Program-made: the position numbers and the translations under genes
Notes under the pieces: generated by a model
What the model saw: the letters and a program-made list of their open reading frames with translations, nothing else
Databases searched by the model: none
Told to the model about the DNA's origin: nothing
Shown: in pieces, positions 1 to 10,150 of the stretch
How positions within the stretch are numbered: the stretch's first letter is position 1
How the letters are laid out: each line of letters begins with the position of its first letter
From: Chara braunii
Lineage: Eukaryota; Streptophyta; Charophyceae; Charales; Characeae
Direction: 5' to 3'
Assembly (NCBI GenBank): GCA_003427395.1
Contig: BFEA01000730.1
Coordinates: forward strand, 103,566-143,475
DNA: 39,910 nucleotides

Positions 1-1318
1 GTTTATTTTTAGGTGAGTGTCATAACGCCACATGACATTTTGGTTATAAGAAGATTGCAGCCAACTTGCTGCAGCAGTTCTGGTGGCCCACAATGATGAA
101 AGACGCCTAGCTATACGTGGAGACTTGTCAAGTATATCAGAGGGACAAGCCACGTACGCAGGCCCCTCTTGGGCTTCTCAAGCCCCTTCCGATACAGGAA
201 AGGCCCGGTGAGAGCCTGCCCATGGATTTCATGGACACGCTGGTCACTAGCAAGAGTGGTATGCGATAAGTCTTTGTCATTGTGGATAGATTTAGTAAGT
301 ATGGTTAGTCGCAATGCCCAAGACAGCCAGACGGAGTTCGTAATTAAGTTGTTCAAAAAACACTACGTCAGAGATTTTGCCTGCCAAAGTATATAGTTAG
401 TGACCGGGATGTGCGATTTACGAGTGAATTGTGGAAAGCCGCAGCTGGAGAACAGGGGACACAGTTGCAGATGACTTCCGGGAACCACCCTAAGGCAAAC
501 GGGCAAGCAGACAAGTTGAACCGTGCTGTACAACACCTGCTGAGGCATTACATCAAGCCTAACCAGGTGGACTGGGATGAGAAACTTGCTCTCGTTGCCA
601 GTCTGTACAACAATCCTGTGCACAACGCAACAGGGGTGAGCCCTAACAGTCTGCCACTGACCTTTAAGCCTAGATTCTACTACCTTAGAACCAGCCGACT
701 GCTGCACCAGGGACCTTAGAATTCGCCTATCGATATGAACGTCTGATGCAGCGAGCCGTAGAACAGATGCATAGAGCACAGGCGGCGATGATAGAATTTG
801 AGAACAAGCACCGCCACCCATCTACATTCCAGGTAGGGGACAGGGTCTGGGTCAAAGCCTTTGAACTGGGGCAGGAGCATGGGATGTCCTGCAAGCTCAT
901 GCCACAGTACTTCGGGCCATGGGAGGTTCTAGATGTTGTCGCGAATGATCCAGACGGGCCATCGTATGTAATTCGGATCACTGGTCACCTTCGCACCTAC
1001 CCTGTCTTTCATGCCTCCAAGCTCGCACCTTTCAAGGAAACTGATGAGTTTCCCTCTCGTCGCTCAATGCTGCCCCGAACCATGGATGGAGAGGTCGACA
1101 TCGACGACATCGTGGATCACAGAAAAATGCCGGTTCCAAAACCAACAGGCGGGGGCCATCCTCCGAAGCCGAAGCTGCAGTATCGTGTTTCGTTTCGACA
1201 TCACATTGATGCAAAGGAGGACAGATGGTTTACACGGTAGGAACGGATGCAGACTGCTCCACAGGTTGTCGCTCAGTATGAGAAGTCACTGCAGAAAGGA
1301 AAGCACCAGATTGAATGA
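1..1318 (+). pseudogene. Ty3/gypsy integrase, 3' part of a decayed element
   Basis: Remnant of the integrase that inserts retrotransposon cDNA. The zinc-binding end is cut by the window edge: TCQVYQRDKP at 123 is the tail of the CxxC segment. The core follows with MDFMDTL (first catalytic Asp, about 237), VSDRDVRFTS (second Asp, about 402) and a degenerate third motif near 500, where NGQADKLN replaces the usual NGQTE, so the catalytic Glu is missing. TAA at 267-269 and a TAG near 303 break the frame. It shifts before 746, where the C-terminal DNA-binding part begins (VGDRVWVKAFEL, FGPWEV, then a chromodomain-like RWFTR end). A further TAG at 1238-1240 interrupts it, and reading ends at TGA 1316-1318. 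Its C-terminus resembles that of element Z, so it is a related lineage. Confidence 0.85.
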
Positions 1319-1342
1319 TTGAATTTCTCAGAGGACTGTCGA

Positions 1343-1740
1343 AGTATGGAGGAGGGAATGCGAGGCTCAAGGCCTCCGTAAGCCCTATTGAGCCCTGTTT
1401 CAGCCAGAACGGCCGCCCTAAGTGAAGGTGGCCCTGACAAGGCACGAGAGGCCTACTTTTGGCTGGGTTGGACGCAACTGAGAAATTCAGGCAATTGGAA
1501 GCGCAGAAAGGCTAGCCTCGTAGAACATAGTCCAAACAAAAGCTGGTCCCTTTGATGTTCGAGGTCTACATTTGGAGATTGGCAGTTGGGACTGGGTGGA
1601 AAAAGGGCAGGGGGGGAGAGAGGAACTAGTCTGTAGCAGCAGTTATCTTGCGCCTCGTTCAGGGCAAAGAGGTTCTCTTTCTTTTTTCCAAACTCCTGCT
1701 TAGTCAATCCTCTGGATTCCAGAGTAATCAATGCTGGCAA
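1343..1740 (+). other. possible polypurine tract and start of a 3' LTR
   Basis: A purine run (ATGGAGGAGGGA, about 1346-1357) follows the dead integrase by some 30 bases, as expected of a polypurine tract. A TG start at about 1358 (TGCGAGGCTC) may open the 3' LTR. I find no second copy in the window, so neither its end nor its LTR nature is proven. Confidence 0.35.
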
Positions 1741-1783
1741 GAGTCTCCCGCTCCTTTTTCCTGATGTACTCCGAATTTCTTCT

Positions 1784-1838
1784 GTATATGGGACGCTGGA
1801 CCCGTTTTCGAGCAGGTGTTGCTCCCCACCAATAGATG
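1784..1838. repeat. dispersed repeat R, copy 1
   Basis: A roughly 50-base block starting GGGACGCTGGACC and ending CCCCACCAATAGATGG. It recurs with substitutions at about 28621-28672 and 29028-29075. In copies 1 and 2 an A-rich run lies 70-90 bases downstream on the + strand, which hints at a SINE or LINE 3' part. The family is not recognised. Confidence 0.6.
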
Positions 1839-1904
1839 GATCCTCTCCTCAGGTGCTAGTGGTGTCTGCTCTTACATGCACCACTATCACTGGAGGGGAG
1901 ATAT

Positions 1905-1945
1905 TTAAAAAAAAAAAATAATAAAATATAAAATAAAATAAATTC
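1905..1945. repeat. A-rich tract
   Basis: A run of A followed by (AAAT)-like repeats, about 70 bases after repeat R copy 1. It could be the tail of a non-LTR retroelement or plain low complexity. Confidence 0.6.
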
Positions 1946-2868
1946 AGGCAGTTGCGCAGCGCTAGTTGGTTGAGGAGCCCAGGTCCTGCCTGCCTTTTTC
2001 CAAATGAATCTGAGGCAGTCCCTGGGTCAGACACGGGGCGTGGACTGAGCACGGGCCGCTGGCAGTTGGACACAGGTAACCACCCCAGGCCCTGCGTGTG
2101 ATTCCCTGGTTCACGGTCTCAGCCACTTGGGGCCTACCGGAAACTTCTGGGCAGGGGCCCAGCACAGCCAGGCAGCTCACAGCAGGCAGGCCACTTTGAT
2201 AAAAGAAAGTGCCTGCCTCTGCATGCGACATTCGGGTACTTGCTACTTGCTGCGCAATCACTGCTGCGCTACTGGCAGGCAAGAGCCCACGCGCTCACAG
2301 GCGAGCAGGGCACACGCGGGCAGCCATAGCCGAGCTGGCCTGCGAGATGCTGGATGGGGCGCGTGGTGGTCCTTGGGTGCACGTGGCATCTGTGTGGGGG
2401 ATCGAGGTTGTGAGTGAAGCGTGAGACGTACCTGGTGCTTGAGGCGAACAGCATTGGCCGAGATCTGCTCGTATTTCGGGGAGCTGTTGAAGTCACCAGC
2501 GGCATTGTGGATAGGCTAGATAGGATCTGCCATTCGTAGTCTGGGCAACGACCGCCAGATAGGGAATCGACATTGGTTCATTGTTGATGATGATGATGAG
2601 ACTATTCCAAAATTGTCACTTGTGAGCTTTTGCTGTGCTCTTATTTGGTGGAACTCGAGTTGCAATTCTGCTTTTGGTTCGAGGTCACAACTATCTGGTT
2701 TCATGTGTCTGATGCTGCTTGGTTTCTGGAATTCGCTATCGCTCATTTTCCTTGCATATGATAATATCATATTAATATGATATAAGTGCAAGACGAGTCA
2801 AATCCTTTCATAAGATTGCTGCACTAGAGTAAATATATATCATAATAACATGTGCCTTGCCAAACGTG
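1946..2868. other. non-coding stretch without recognised gene
   Basis: No recognisable protein. Around 1950-1998 a GCTAGTTGGTTGAGGAGC segment followed by AGGTCCTGCCTGCC looks like a tRNA D-arm/SINE head, and the minus strand near 28960-28985 has a similar GCTCAGGTCCTGCCTCC. Short open frames at 2127-2424 have no family features and are probably chance. Confidence 0.4.
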
Positions 2869-2985
2869 TGTTGAGGGGGGCCTTTTTTGGGGGGGGATCA
2901 GGAAAGGGGGGCGTTATTGCATCCCATGGCCGTTGAACTAAAACAAAATGGAGAGGGGAGGGGGGGAGGGGGCGGTGGGGCAGAA
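2869..2985 (+). repeat. G-run cluster, quadruplex-capable
   Basis: Many runs of four or more G occur here, densest at 2953-2982: four to five runs separated by one to four bases, which fits a G-quadruplex motif on the + strand. It lies about 110 bases before the start of the Z LTR. Confidence 0.6.
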
Positions 2986-3090
2986 GGGAGAAAAACAAAG
3001 AAGGTCATAGGCATGCTGACATCAGGAGTATCTTATCTTCCATGAATGCAGACATCAAACAGAGGAAAAAAACAAGTAATGTGGTGCAGG

Positions 3091-3481
3091 TAAAAGGGCC
3101 TTTACCCAATGTAGGCCTCAGGCCTTGTAAAAGTAAAGCAACATGGGCCTTGTAAAAGTAAAGCAGCCTGAAAGGGTATCTCGCCAGGGCTCAGAAACGT
3201 GAAAGCAGGTCAAAGGTCAAGACCTACGGGCACATCCAAAGCTAAAGCAAACAGCATTAAAAGGACTTACCTGTCCACCAACAGATGTGCATGTCATGTC
3301 TGTTCGGGTAAGGGTGTGTCTGTACGTGCAGACAGTGTACCTGTTCGTGCAAAGGAAAGTGTCTGTTTAGGCAGTAAAAGTGTTTGTTCGTCTAGTGTTG
3401 TGCCTGTCCGAAAGTAAAGTCAATAGGTAAAGTCCCAGTTCTGACCTAAGTCAAGGGGATAGTCCAGATCCAGACTTTCAA
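3091..3481 (+). mobile_element. element Z LTR, 5' third (broken at 3481)
   Basis: This 391-base block matches the reverse complement of 30116-30506. My hand alignment finds no gaps and 10 mismatches. In the intact Z LTR at 29352-30506 the same block runs on for 764 bases, whereas here it stops after ...GACTTTCAA and is joined to Gag sequence of the element-1 family. The four or five bases before it (CAGG/CAGGT, 3087-3091) equal the bases just outside the other end of Z (29347-29351, reverse complement), as expected of a target-site duplication. It is best read as the outer part of the 5' LTR of Z, separated from the rest by an inversion. Confidence 0.8.
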
Positions 3482-3585
3482 GATCAGGGCAAGGAGGATG
3501 TGCGACCCCGCCTCAGCTCGGGAAACTGAGCTCCGAGGAAGGTGAGGCGGCTCCACCTTCTACTCCGCCAGATACGGCCGCCTAG
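3482..3585 (+). pseudogene. element 1 Gag, C-terminal end
   Basis: From 3482 frame 2 reads DQGKEDVRPRLSSGN then TGA. It aligns with the end of the element 2 Gag just after its zinc knuckle (CPTKAKGKFVSGT then stop), and the nucleotide similarity continues downstream of both stops. The rest of Gag is absent on this side, because the sequence starts at the junction with the Z LTR. The matching N-terminal Gag is on the minus strand at 38043-39500. Confidence 0.6.
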
Positions 3586-4626
3586 CTAGCGGCCTCCTGC
3601 ACATCTGGGGAGGATGCGAATGTCGCAAGTCCTCGGTACACTTACGAGGACTATGCTGTCCACTTGGTTCCACCGCTGTACCAACCGCTCCACGGGGAAC
3701 AGTCCACCGCATGCACGGTTTCATCACCCTCGACAACCGATTCGGCAGCTTCGCCGCAATCTATCGCCGGGGATTCGACGTCATGGTCAAGACTTGAAGA
3801 GCTCGACCCATTGACGTTCACGGACTTCCAGTGGATGCCCGTTCCCTTGACCGGACGATTGCCAAAACCGCATTGCAACATGCTTATGGCTCAATTGCGG
3901 GACTACTTGCACACTGCAATACCAGCTCCGTTGATGGACGCCGGAGCAGAGGTTGTCGACCTTCATGTTCACATCGCGAAGATCGACCACGAGTTCAAGA
4001 CGCAACGGTACGACGACATCGACGCACCATTGCTATACATACGCATTCAGATCGGAGAGGCGACCTGCAGTGCCTTGATCGATTGCGGAGCATCTCGCAA
4101 CTACATCAGCCAGGACTTCATGGTACGCGCCGGCCTTGGCCCACGTGTCCGGAGGAAGTCCCAGCCTANGCAAGTCANTCTGGCAGACGGTCATACGCAC
4201 AAGTCCATCGACCGGTGCATTGACGCCGTTCCAGTGTACTTTGCCCCTCACGCAAGTGAGGCGGTGTCCTTTGACATTCTGGACACCAAATTCGACATGA
4301 TCTTGGGCATGTCATGGATGCGAAGCGAGGATCACCCGGTGAACTTCTTCTACCTCACTGTTCACGTTCGTGATCGGAACGGAGTATTAGTTCCATGCAC
4401 GGTGCCTCTTCCTTATCCTTCGATCAGCTGCAACGTGGCATCCGCCGCAAGCATGCGAGCTTCCATCATCAGAGACGACATCGAGGAGATGGGGGTGTGT
4501 TTTCTCCACGCCCTCCCGCCACATGACGCTTCATCGACGGACTCACCTTCGGATCCACGCATCACCGAACTTCTCGACGCCTATAGCGACGTGTTCGAAG
4601 GCCCGCACGGAGTAGTACCGGTTTGA
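3586..4626 (+). pseudogene. element 1 Pol, N-terminal part with retropepsin-like protease
   Basis: Open frame 1 from 3586 (after TAG 3583-3585) with no convincing ATG, as expected if Pol is reached by frameshift or readthrough from Gag. A linker (YEDYAVHLVPPLYQ, about 3634) leads to an aspartic protease domain at about 4030-4320. Its active-site motif is LIDCGASRNYIS at 4078-4113, so Asp-Cys-Gly replaces the usual Asp-Ser/Thr-Gly. FDMILGMSW near 4291 is the conserved second half. Two N bases give undefined residues. The frame stops at TGA 4624-4626 and continues in the same frame with conserved sequence, so the stop is a mutation; CGA to TGA would explain it. Confidence 0.85.
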
Positions 4627-6165
4627 CCCATCCGCCACGAGATCATCCTCGAGGACGGGGCCGTACCTCCGCGCGGTTGCATCTACCGAATGAGCGAGGA
4701 AGAGTTAAGTGTGCTTCGGGCACAACTCGACGACCTTCTGGAGAAAGGCTGGATTCGGCCTAGCTCATCGCCATACGGTGCTCATGTTCTCTTCGTCCGG
4801 AAGAAGAACAAGGACCTGCAGTTGTGCATCGATTATCGCAAGCTCAACGCGCAGACGATCAAGAACATCGGCCCTCTCCCACGCATCGACGACCTTCTCG
4901 AGCGATTGGGCGGCGCCCAGTTCTTCTCTAAGCTGGATCTCAAGTCAGGGTACCACCAACTCGAGATTCGCAAGGAGGATCGCTACAAGACCGCGTTCAA
5001 GACACGGTATGGGCATTTCGAATGGCTGGTCATGCCATTTGGCCTTACGAATGCCCCAGCCACTTTCCAAGTGGCTATGAAGACGGAGTTCCGACACATG
5101 CTGGATCGTTTCGTACTTATCGACCTCGACGACATTTTGGTTTACAGTCGGAGTCTGGACGAGCATGTGGAACACNTGCGCACCGTTTTGGAGCGGCTAC
5201 GACAGGCCAAGTACAAAGCAAACCGCGACAAGTGCGAGTTCGCACAGCAGGAGCTGGAGTACTTGGGACACTATGTGACGNCGCAAGGCATCCGTCCGCT
5301 TGCGGACAAGATCGAGGCCCTTCGAGTATGGCCCGAGCCCACCAACACCACGAACGTTCGTTCATTCATGGGGTTGGCGAGCTACTATCAGCGATTCATC
5401 ACTGGATACTCCAGGATTGCTGCACCTATGATGAGGTTACAGTCGCCAAAGGTGCCATTCGTACTCGATGACGACACACACCGGTCATTCCAAGCACTTA
5501 AGACGGCTATGCTCATGGCACCCGTCCTTAGCATCTATGACCCCACCCTGCCGACGCGAGTGACTACGGACGCTTCCGGCTATGGCATTGGGGCAGTCTT
5601 GGAACAGCACGACGGCGACGATTGGCACCCTGTGGAGTATTTCAGCCACAAAGTGCCTCCCATCAACTCGCTTGATGATGCAAGGAAGAAGGAGCTGCTC
5701 GCATTCGTGATGGCTCGCAAGCATTGGCGGCACTTCCTCCTTGGGCGGTGTAGGTTCACATGGGTCACAGACAACAATCCATTGACCTACTACAAGACGC
5801 AGGACATGGTGAGCAGCACGATCGGACAATGGATGTACTTCATCGACCAATTTGACTTCACACCGAAACATGTCCCCAGCCTCTCCAATCGCGCAGCAGA
5901 TGCACTCTTGCGAAGACCTGATCTTTGCGCTATGTCACATCATGCCTTCGCATTCGACGAGGAGCTTCAGCGACACTTCATCCGGGCATATCAGTCTGAT
6001 CCGGACTTCGACACGCTCTATGGACAGCTATCTTCGGATCACCCGCCGGCCAGCCATTACCGCATTGCCGACGGGTACTTGCTCCTCGCACTCGAGAGGC
6101 AAGGACTTACTATGTGTCCCATGCGACCGTCGTCTTCGGACTCGCCTCCTCGGCGAGTAACATGA
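4627..6165 (+). pseudogene. element 1 reverse transcriptase and RNase H
   Basis: This is the same frame as the protease. RT landmarks in order are LCIDYRKLN (4825), [12 protein letters not shown] (4924), [14 protein letters not shown] (5029), the active site at 5119-5142 and ELEYLGHYVT (5251). The active site reads IDLDDILV, so the Tyr of YxDD is Asp (GAC at 5122-5124); this copy should be inactive. RNase H begins with TTDASGYGIGAVLEQ (5560), then VEYFSHK, WVTDNNPLTYYKTQ (5761) and NRAADALLRRPD (5887). At about 6105-6110 the reading moves from frame 1 to frame 2, and frame 1 ends by chance at 6165. Two N bases occur in the thumb. Confidence 0.92.
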
Positions 6166-7514
6166 TTCACGACTCGCCGGCCATTTCGGAGTCAACCGCA
6201 CTATTGCACGGCTTCAACGGGGATTCCGATGGCCTGACCTCATTACCGATGTCACTCGGTATTGCGACTCTTGCGAAGTTTGCCGACGCAGCAAGCCCCG
6301 CAACCGCAATCCCTACGGCGAGTTACACCCGATGCCTATCCCACGGGAACCCGGTCTCTCCATTGCCATGGACGTCACCGGTCGGTTCCCTCACGACCGG
6401 CTCGGGCACGGCGGCATCCTCACGATGGTGGATCGATTGAGTAAGTACGCGCGTTTTCTCCCTTGCAAGTACTACTCCACGGCTCCCGAGCTGGCACGCC
6501 TCCTGCACACTGGTTGGATTTGTGGCCAAGGTGTACCAGAAGACATTGTCAGCGACCGCGACACTCGTTTCATGTCGGCTTTTTGGACTGCTCTCATGCA
6601 GGAGTCCGGCACAACAATGAAACCAAGTTTGGCTCGACATCCTCAAACAGACGGGCAGACGGAGCGGGCACATCGAACCGCTCAAATGATGCTTCGTACG
6701 CTCATCCGTCCGGACCAGAAAGATTGGGTTGACCGCCTCCCCGACGTCGAGTTCGCCTACAACACTTTGGTGCATCCGGCGATCGGCGTGACTCCATTCG
6801 AGTTGCACCACGGTGGACGGAAAGGCCGGATCTTCGCAAACCTTCTCCTTCCTCGACCAGCCGACATTGACGCTGCTTGCTCTCCCGCTTCCGTCCGGAA
6901 GTACAGGGAATTGCTGACTCAAGCCCGCGCAAATATGCAAAAGGCTCAAGTCCGCATGCAGCAGCAAGCCAACAGGCGTCGCGTACCATGTCCCATCCGC
7001 GCCGGTGATCTAGTTTGGGTCTCCGCGGAAGAGTTTGCACCGGAACAGGATGTTTCACGCAAACTGCTTCCCCAAGTGGTTTGGACCTTCGTCTGTGACA
7101 GCAGCCGTGGGCGATGAGCCCAATGGCCCTTCATTTGTGATCAACATTCCAGAGCATCTGACGGTCCATCTGGTCTTCTACGCCTCGAAGCTGGCAAGAT
7201 ACACGCCAGCCAAGAGCGACGACTTTCCGGACCGACGATCGCAGGACCCTCCTTCTATGGATGGCCATCAGGAAGTTGACCGCGTCATCTCCGATCGCAA
7301 GTACGACAGCAAGTCGCGGCAGTATAAAGTCACATTCACAGCATGCGATCGCGACGACACTCGGTGGATATCAGGCGCAGATTTGAAAGCATCCGCACCG
7401 CTGATCTACGCGCATTATGAAAAGCGCAGGTTAGCTCAGGAAGCTTCACGACCAGCCCCTCCCACCCGGACTGTGGTCCCTCCCTCAGACAGACAGCTTC
7501 GCCCTTGCAGGTAA
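6107..7514 (+). pseudogene. element 1 integrase with chromodomain-like C-terminus
   Basis: It starts in frame 2 and is interrupted by TAA at 6158-6160. The zinc-binding HHCC module follows from 6161 (HDSRLAGHFGVNRT, then CDSCEVC). The catalytic core shows AMDVTG (Asp, about 6370), VSDRDTRFMS (Asp, about 6550) and TDGQTERAH (Glu, about 6652), so all three acidic residues are kept. AGDLVWVSAEEFAPEQDVS marks the C-terminal domain. Near 7075 the frame shifts to frame 3, which holds FVINIPEHL and a chromodomain-like QYKVTFTACDRDDTRWIS stretch. It stops at TAA 7512-7514. It is the 3' end of element 1 Pol, followed 12 bases later by the polypurine tract. Confidence 0.9.
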
Positions 7515-7526
7515 GCTTGGTTCTTC

Positions 7527-7540
7527 AAGGAGGGGGGAGG
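7527..7540 (+). promoter_or_regulatory. element 1 polypurine tract
   Basis: AAGGAGGGGGGAGG lies directly before the TG of the LTR and just after the integrase stop. This is the usual plus-strand priming site. Confidence 0.75.
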
Positions 7541-7561
7541 TGTGGCATACTGCGTAGCCAC

Positions 7562-7581
7562 ACGGGCCCTGCAGGGCCCGT
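7562..7581. repeat. perfect 20-base palindrome in LTR1
   Basis: ACGGGCCCTG followed by CAGGGCCCGT reads identically on both strands. It lies 21 bases inside the LTR start, in U3. Confidence 0.9.
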
Positions 7582-7692
7582 CCCGGACATTCAGCCTAAA
7601 AGCCTAAAACTTAGGGCTTACAGGCCCCGTTCGTTTCAGCCTGGATGATGGAAAACGAGGGTCTGCAGGCCCTACGCCGTTTCAGCCTATTT

Positions 7693-7751
7693 CTGGGTCT
7701 TTTCAGACCCAGAGTTTTCAGCCTGAAACGGAGGGCCATTTTCAGGCCCTC
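7693..7751. repeat. two stem-loops in LTR1 U3
   Basis: CTGGGTCT (7693-7700) pairs with AGACCCAG (7705-7712) across a 4-base loop. GAGGGCC (7731-7737) pairs with GGCCCTC (7745-7751) across 7 bases. Both stems are perfect. Confidence 0.85.
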
Positions 7752-8589
7752 ATTGTTTCGACCTGCCCCTAAGACTGAGGCACGTAAACAGGGATGCGGA
7801 ACAGGCCAGATATAGCTTATTCCTCACGAGTTTGAGCAGGAGCTGCAGCTGCAGCCCCTGCCTCCCTTGGCAGGCTCAGGAGGCACACCCGTAGTACATA
7901 GGAAGTTCCCATGCACTTCACAGGTAGGTAGTGTCAGTAGGCAGGGTAGTCTTCAGGATTCGGCCGCAGCACTCAGGAGGAGCGCTGCAGTAGTCTCCAG
8001 CGCTAAGTAGTAGTAGCGCTAGCTGTAGTCTTCGGCGCTGGGCGCCATAGCTGTAGCTGTAGTCTTCAGCGTTGGGCGCTGGTAGGTGGTAGATCGTAGA
8101 GTGGGAGAGAGATCGGCGGAGGCCAGTGTTACTTACCTATGGCGCCATCGCTCCAGCTCCATCTTCGTGGTACTTGCATCAAGGCGCCAACTTCACAGGT
8201 TAGTACTGGACACAGAGAGAGAGAGAGAGAGAGTTCTTCTTCTTCCTCTTCTAAGTCCACCTTCTCTTCTCACCCTCTCGCCACCTGACTTCTCAGACTA
8301 CGACAGAGAGAGATAGAGTTGTGACTTGAGACTTGACGGCATTGGATCCTGACTTGACATTTGGGATTCAGACATTCCGACGAGGGACTATTTGGGCTTG
8401 TGTCGAAGACTTGGTGTTGACGACATTCCCATCTTCCCCTTCCTCTTCGTCTATCCCCTTCCTCTTCGTTTGTGTATGGTATGGGCTGGCGCTGTCTTCC
8501 TGTGTGAAGCGCCAGACCCCTTCACACCATGTAACGATGATGATGATGTATGTTCAGGGCTGCATTACAACATTGATTGTTCGGATCAC

Positions 8590-8601
8590 TGGTATCTAAG
8601 T
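8590..8601 (+). promoter_or_regulatory. element 2 primer-binding site, degenerate
   Basis: TGGTATCTAAG begins one base after LTR1. The first seven bases match the initiator tRNA-Met complement TGGTATCAGAGC, and the remainder has drifted. Confidence 0.5.
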
Positions 8602-8647
8602 CTTCTGTATTGAAAGGTCGGTTCTTGTTCTGGTCTGCACGTTACAG

Positions 8648-9363
8648 TATGCAACAATTACTGTCTCCGAGCTGTACACAAAGATCACTTGGGCTGATCT
8701 CAAGGCAGCATGGCACACGCGGTTCCAAGTGGAACCCCCTGAGCTTCAGGCGATGGAAAAATTGCAAAAGTTGCATCAGAACGCCTTGTCAAGCACGGAT
8801 TGGATCACCGAGTACCAACACCATCCACGCCAGACTTGCCGATCACCTTTACGGGCGTCAAACACTACTTCATCATGAGGTCGTGCTCGACATTGCAGAA
8901 TGCATTGATGCAAGTCGCAAAGACACTCACCACAACTGAGCAATTATTTAACGAGGCCCTGCAGATTATAGTGACGAATACAGAAGCTTGCAATGCTGGT
9001 CGTTCGGCCTCTGCAGGCCTGGGCAGAGATCAGCATCTGCCGAAAGTTTCCATGGTCGCGGCAGCAATGCCGACCGATTCTTCAAACAAGGCTGCTGCAT
9101 CTGACGAGGGAGAAAGATTAGCAGCCGCCCGGGATGGTGACCGCCCCGCCAAAGGTCGAGGACGTGGCAAATCGAAGGCAAACACCTCTTCAGTCCTTGG
9201 GTCCGAAACAGCAGCTCAAGACCCTTGGCTACATTATGGTCTCTCGGAGGGCGTCTACAAGATCCGGACGAGACACCATTATTGCTTGTGGTGCAACAGC
9301 GACTCACACGAAACCGCCGACTGTCCCACGAAAGCCAAGGGGAAATTCGTTTCGGGAACGTGA
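8648..9363 (+). pseudogene. element 2 Gag, 5'-deleted and frameshifted
   Basis: Frame 2 from 8648 encodes a capsid-like segment (SELYTKITWADLKAAW ... DWITEYQ). It aligns with the ITWEELTRLWKKWF ... RDWLTEWQ region of the Gag at 38043-39500. The N-terminal half of Gag is missing, since this segment begins only about 50 bases after the primer-binding site. Near 8815 the reading shifts to frame 1 (8800-9363). That frame holds a basic GRGRGKSK stretch and a perfect CCHC zinc knuckle, C-X2-C-X4-H-X4-C, at 9283-9324 (CLWCNSDSHETADC). It ends at TGA 9361-9363. The knuckle is the nucleic-acid-binding part of nucleocapsid. Confidence 0.8.
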
Positions 9364-9480
9364 GCACCACCGAGAGTGATGCGACTGCACTCTCGACGCC
9401 TTCTGAACCGGTTGCTTCCTGAGCAACCTCCCTTAGTTCCGAGGCACATGCGGAAGTCGTAAGTCCTCTTCTTTATTCCT

Positions 9481-9765
9481 TTGGACTATGCTGCCTGGCT
9501 CGTTCCATCGCGGGGTCCCCTTGCTCAAGGACTAGGTGTGTGCACGGTTTCTTCTCCATTCGGTAGTGGTGACAATTTATCGTCTTCAAGTGGTTATTCA
9601 AGGGATTTGGCACGCGAGTTCAACATAGAGGTCTTGGACCAGTTGTCGCCCGAGGATCTTGCATGGCTTCCTCTCCTTTCCACGGGGCGCTTACCGGCAC
9701 CACAATACGCATCACTATGCACTCATTTGCACACTTATTTGTCCTTCTATGCACCACTTGGATAG
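9481..9765 (+). pseudogene. element 2 Pol, pre-protease linker
   Basis: Frame 1 peptide containing DYAAWLVPSRGPL, CTVSSP, STGRLPAPQYASLCTHLH. It matches the linker before the element 1 protease (DYAVHLVPPLYQPLH, CTVSSP, LTGRLPKPHCNMLMAQLR). It stops at SFYAPLG, where the protease would be about to start. The following sequence jumps straight to RNase H. Confidence 0.75.
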
Positions 9766-10150
9766 CACCACTTAAAGCCGCCTTGCTATCCACGGAGGTT
9801 TTATGCATCTACAACTCTCTTTTGTCGACCCGTGTCACTATCGATGCATCCCACTATGACATTGGTGCCGTCCTCGAGCAACACGATGGCGTGGACTGGC
9901 ACCCGACTAAGTACTTTAGTAAGAAGGTGCCCGCCGTGCACTCCATTGATGACGCACAAAAGGAGTTGTTGGTCGTTGTACACGCGCTTAAGTGGTGGTG
10001 GCGCTTTTTTTTTTGTCGAAGTCAATTCCGATGGGTAACGAACAATAATCCTTTGGTCTTCTGCAAGACCCAAGACACGTTGAATAGTACCATCGCCCAT
10101 TGAATGACTTTCATTGACCAATTTGACTTCTTTCCCGATCACATTCGGAA
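9766..10150 (+). pseudogene. element 2 RNase H fragment
   Basis: Frame 3 contains VTIDASHYDIGAVLEQHDG, VEYFSHK-like TKYFSKK, and RWVTNNNPLVFCKTQ, matching element 1 from about 5490. In-frame TGA at 10101-10103 sits where a Trp is expected before MTFIDQFDF. The protease and the whole RT present in element 1 are absent here. By comparison about 1.56 kb was deleted, and GCACCACTT occurs on both sides of the join (9751-9759 and 9765-9773). Confidence 0.85.

Larger units (their letters stand above)
7541..8588 (+). mobile_element. LTR1, between elements 1 and 2
   Basis: It starts TGTGGCATAC after the polypurine tract and ends GGATCA, one base before a primer-binding-site-like TGGTATC at 8590. It therefore serves both as 3' LTR of element 1 and 5' LTR of element 2. 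The first 250 bases are packed with dyads: a perfect 20-base palindrome at 7562-7581 and stem-loops at 7693-7712 and 7731-7751. A (GA)n run at 8214-8234 is followed by CTTCTT repeats. LTR2 (11742 on) shares the start, the GA/TTC repeats in comparable places and a GACTATTT...GACTT segment, but is clearly diverged. The TATATA-poor U3 has no certain TATA box. Confidence 0.7.

Noticed and set aside
2127-2424. Short + strand proteins near 2.1-2.4 kb
   Set aside because: No domain, no codon pattern, overlapping frames both open in GC-rich DNA.
4624-4626. Programmed stop-codon readthrough or recoding between protease and RT
   Set aside because: The stop lies inside the conserved linker, where Arg fits by CGA to TGA. 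No stem-loop or slippery site is evident, and other breaks in the element show it is decayed.
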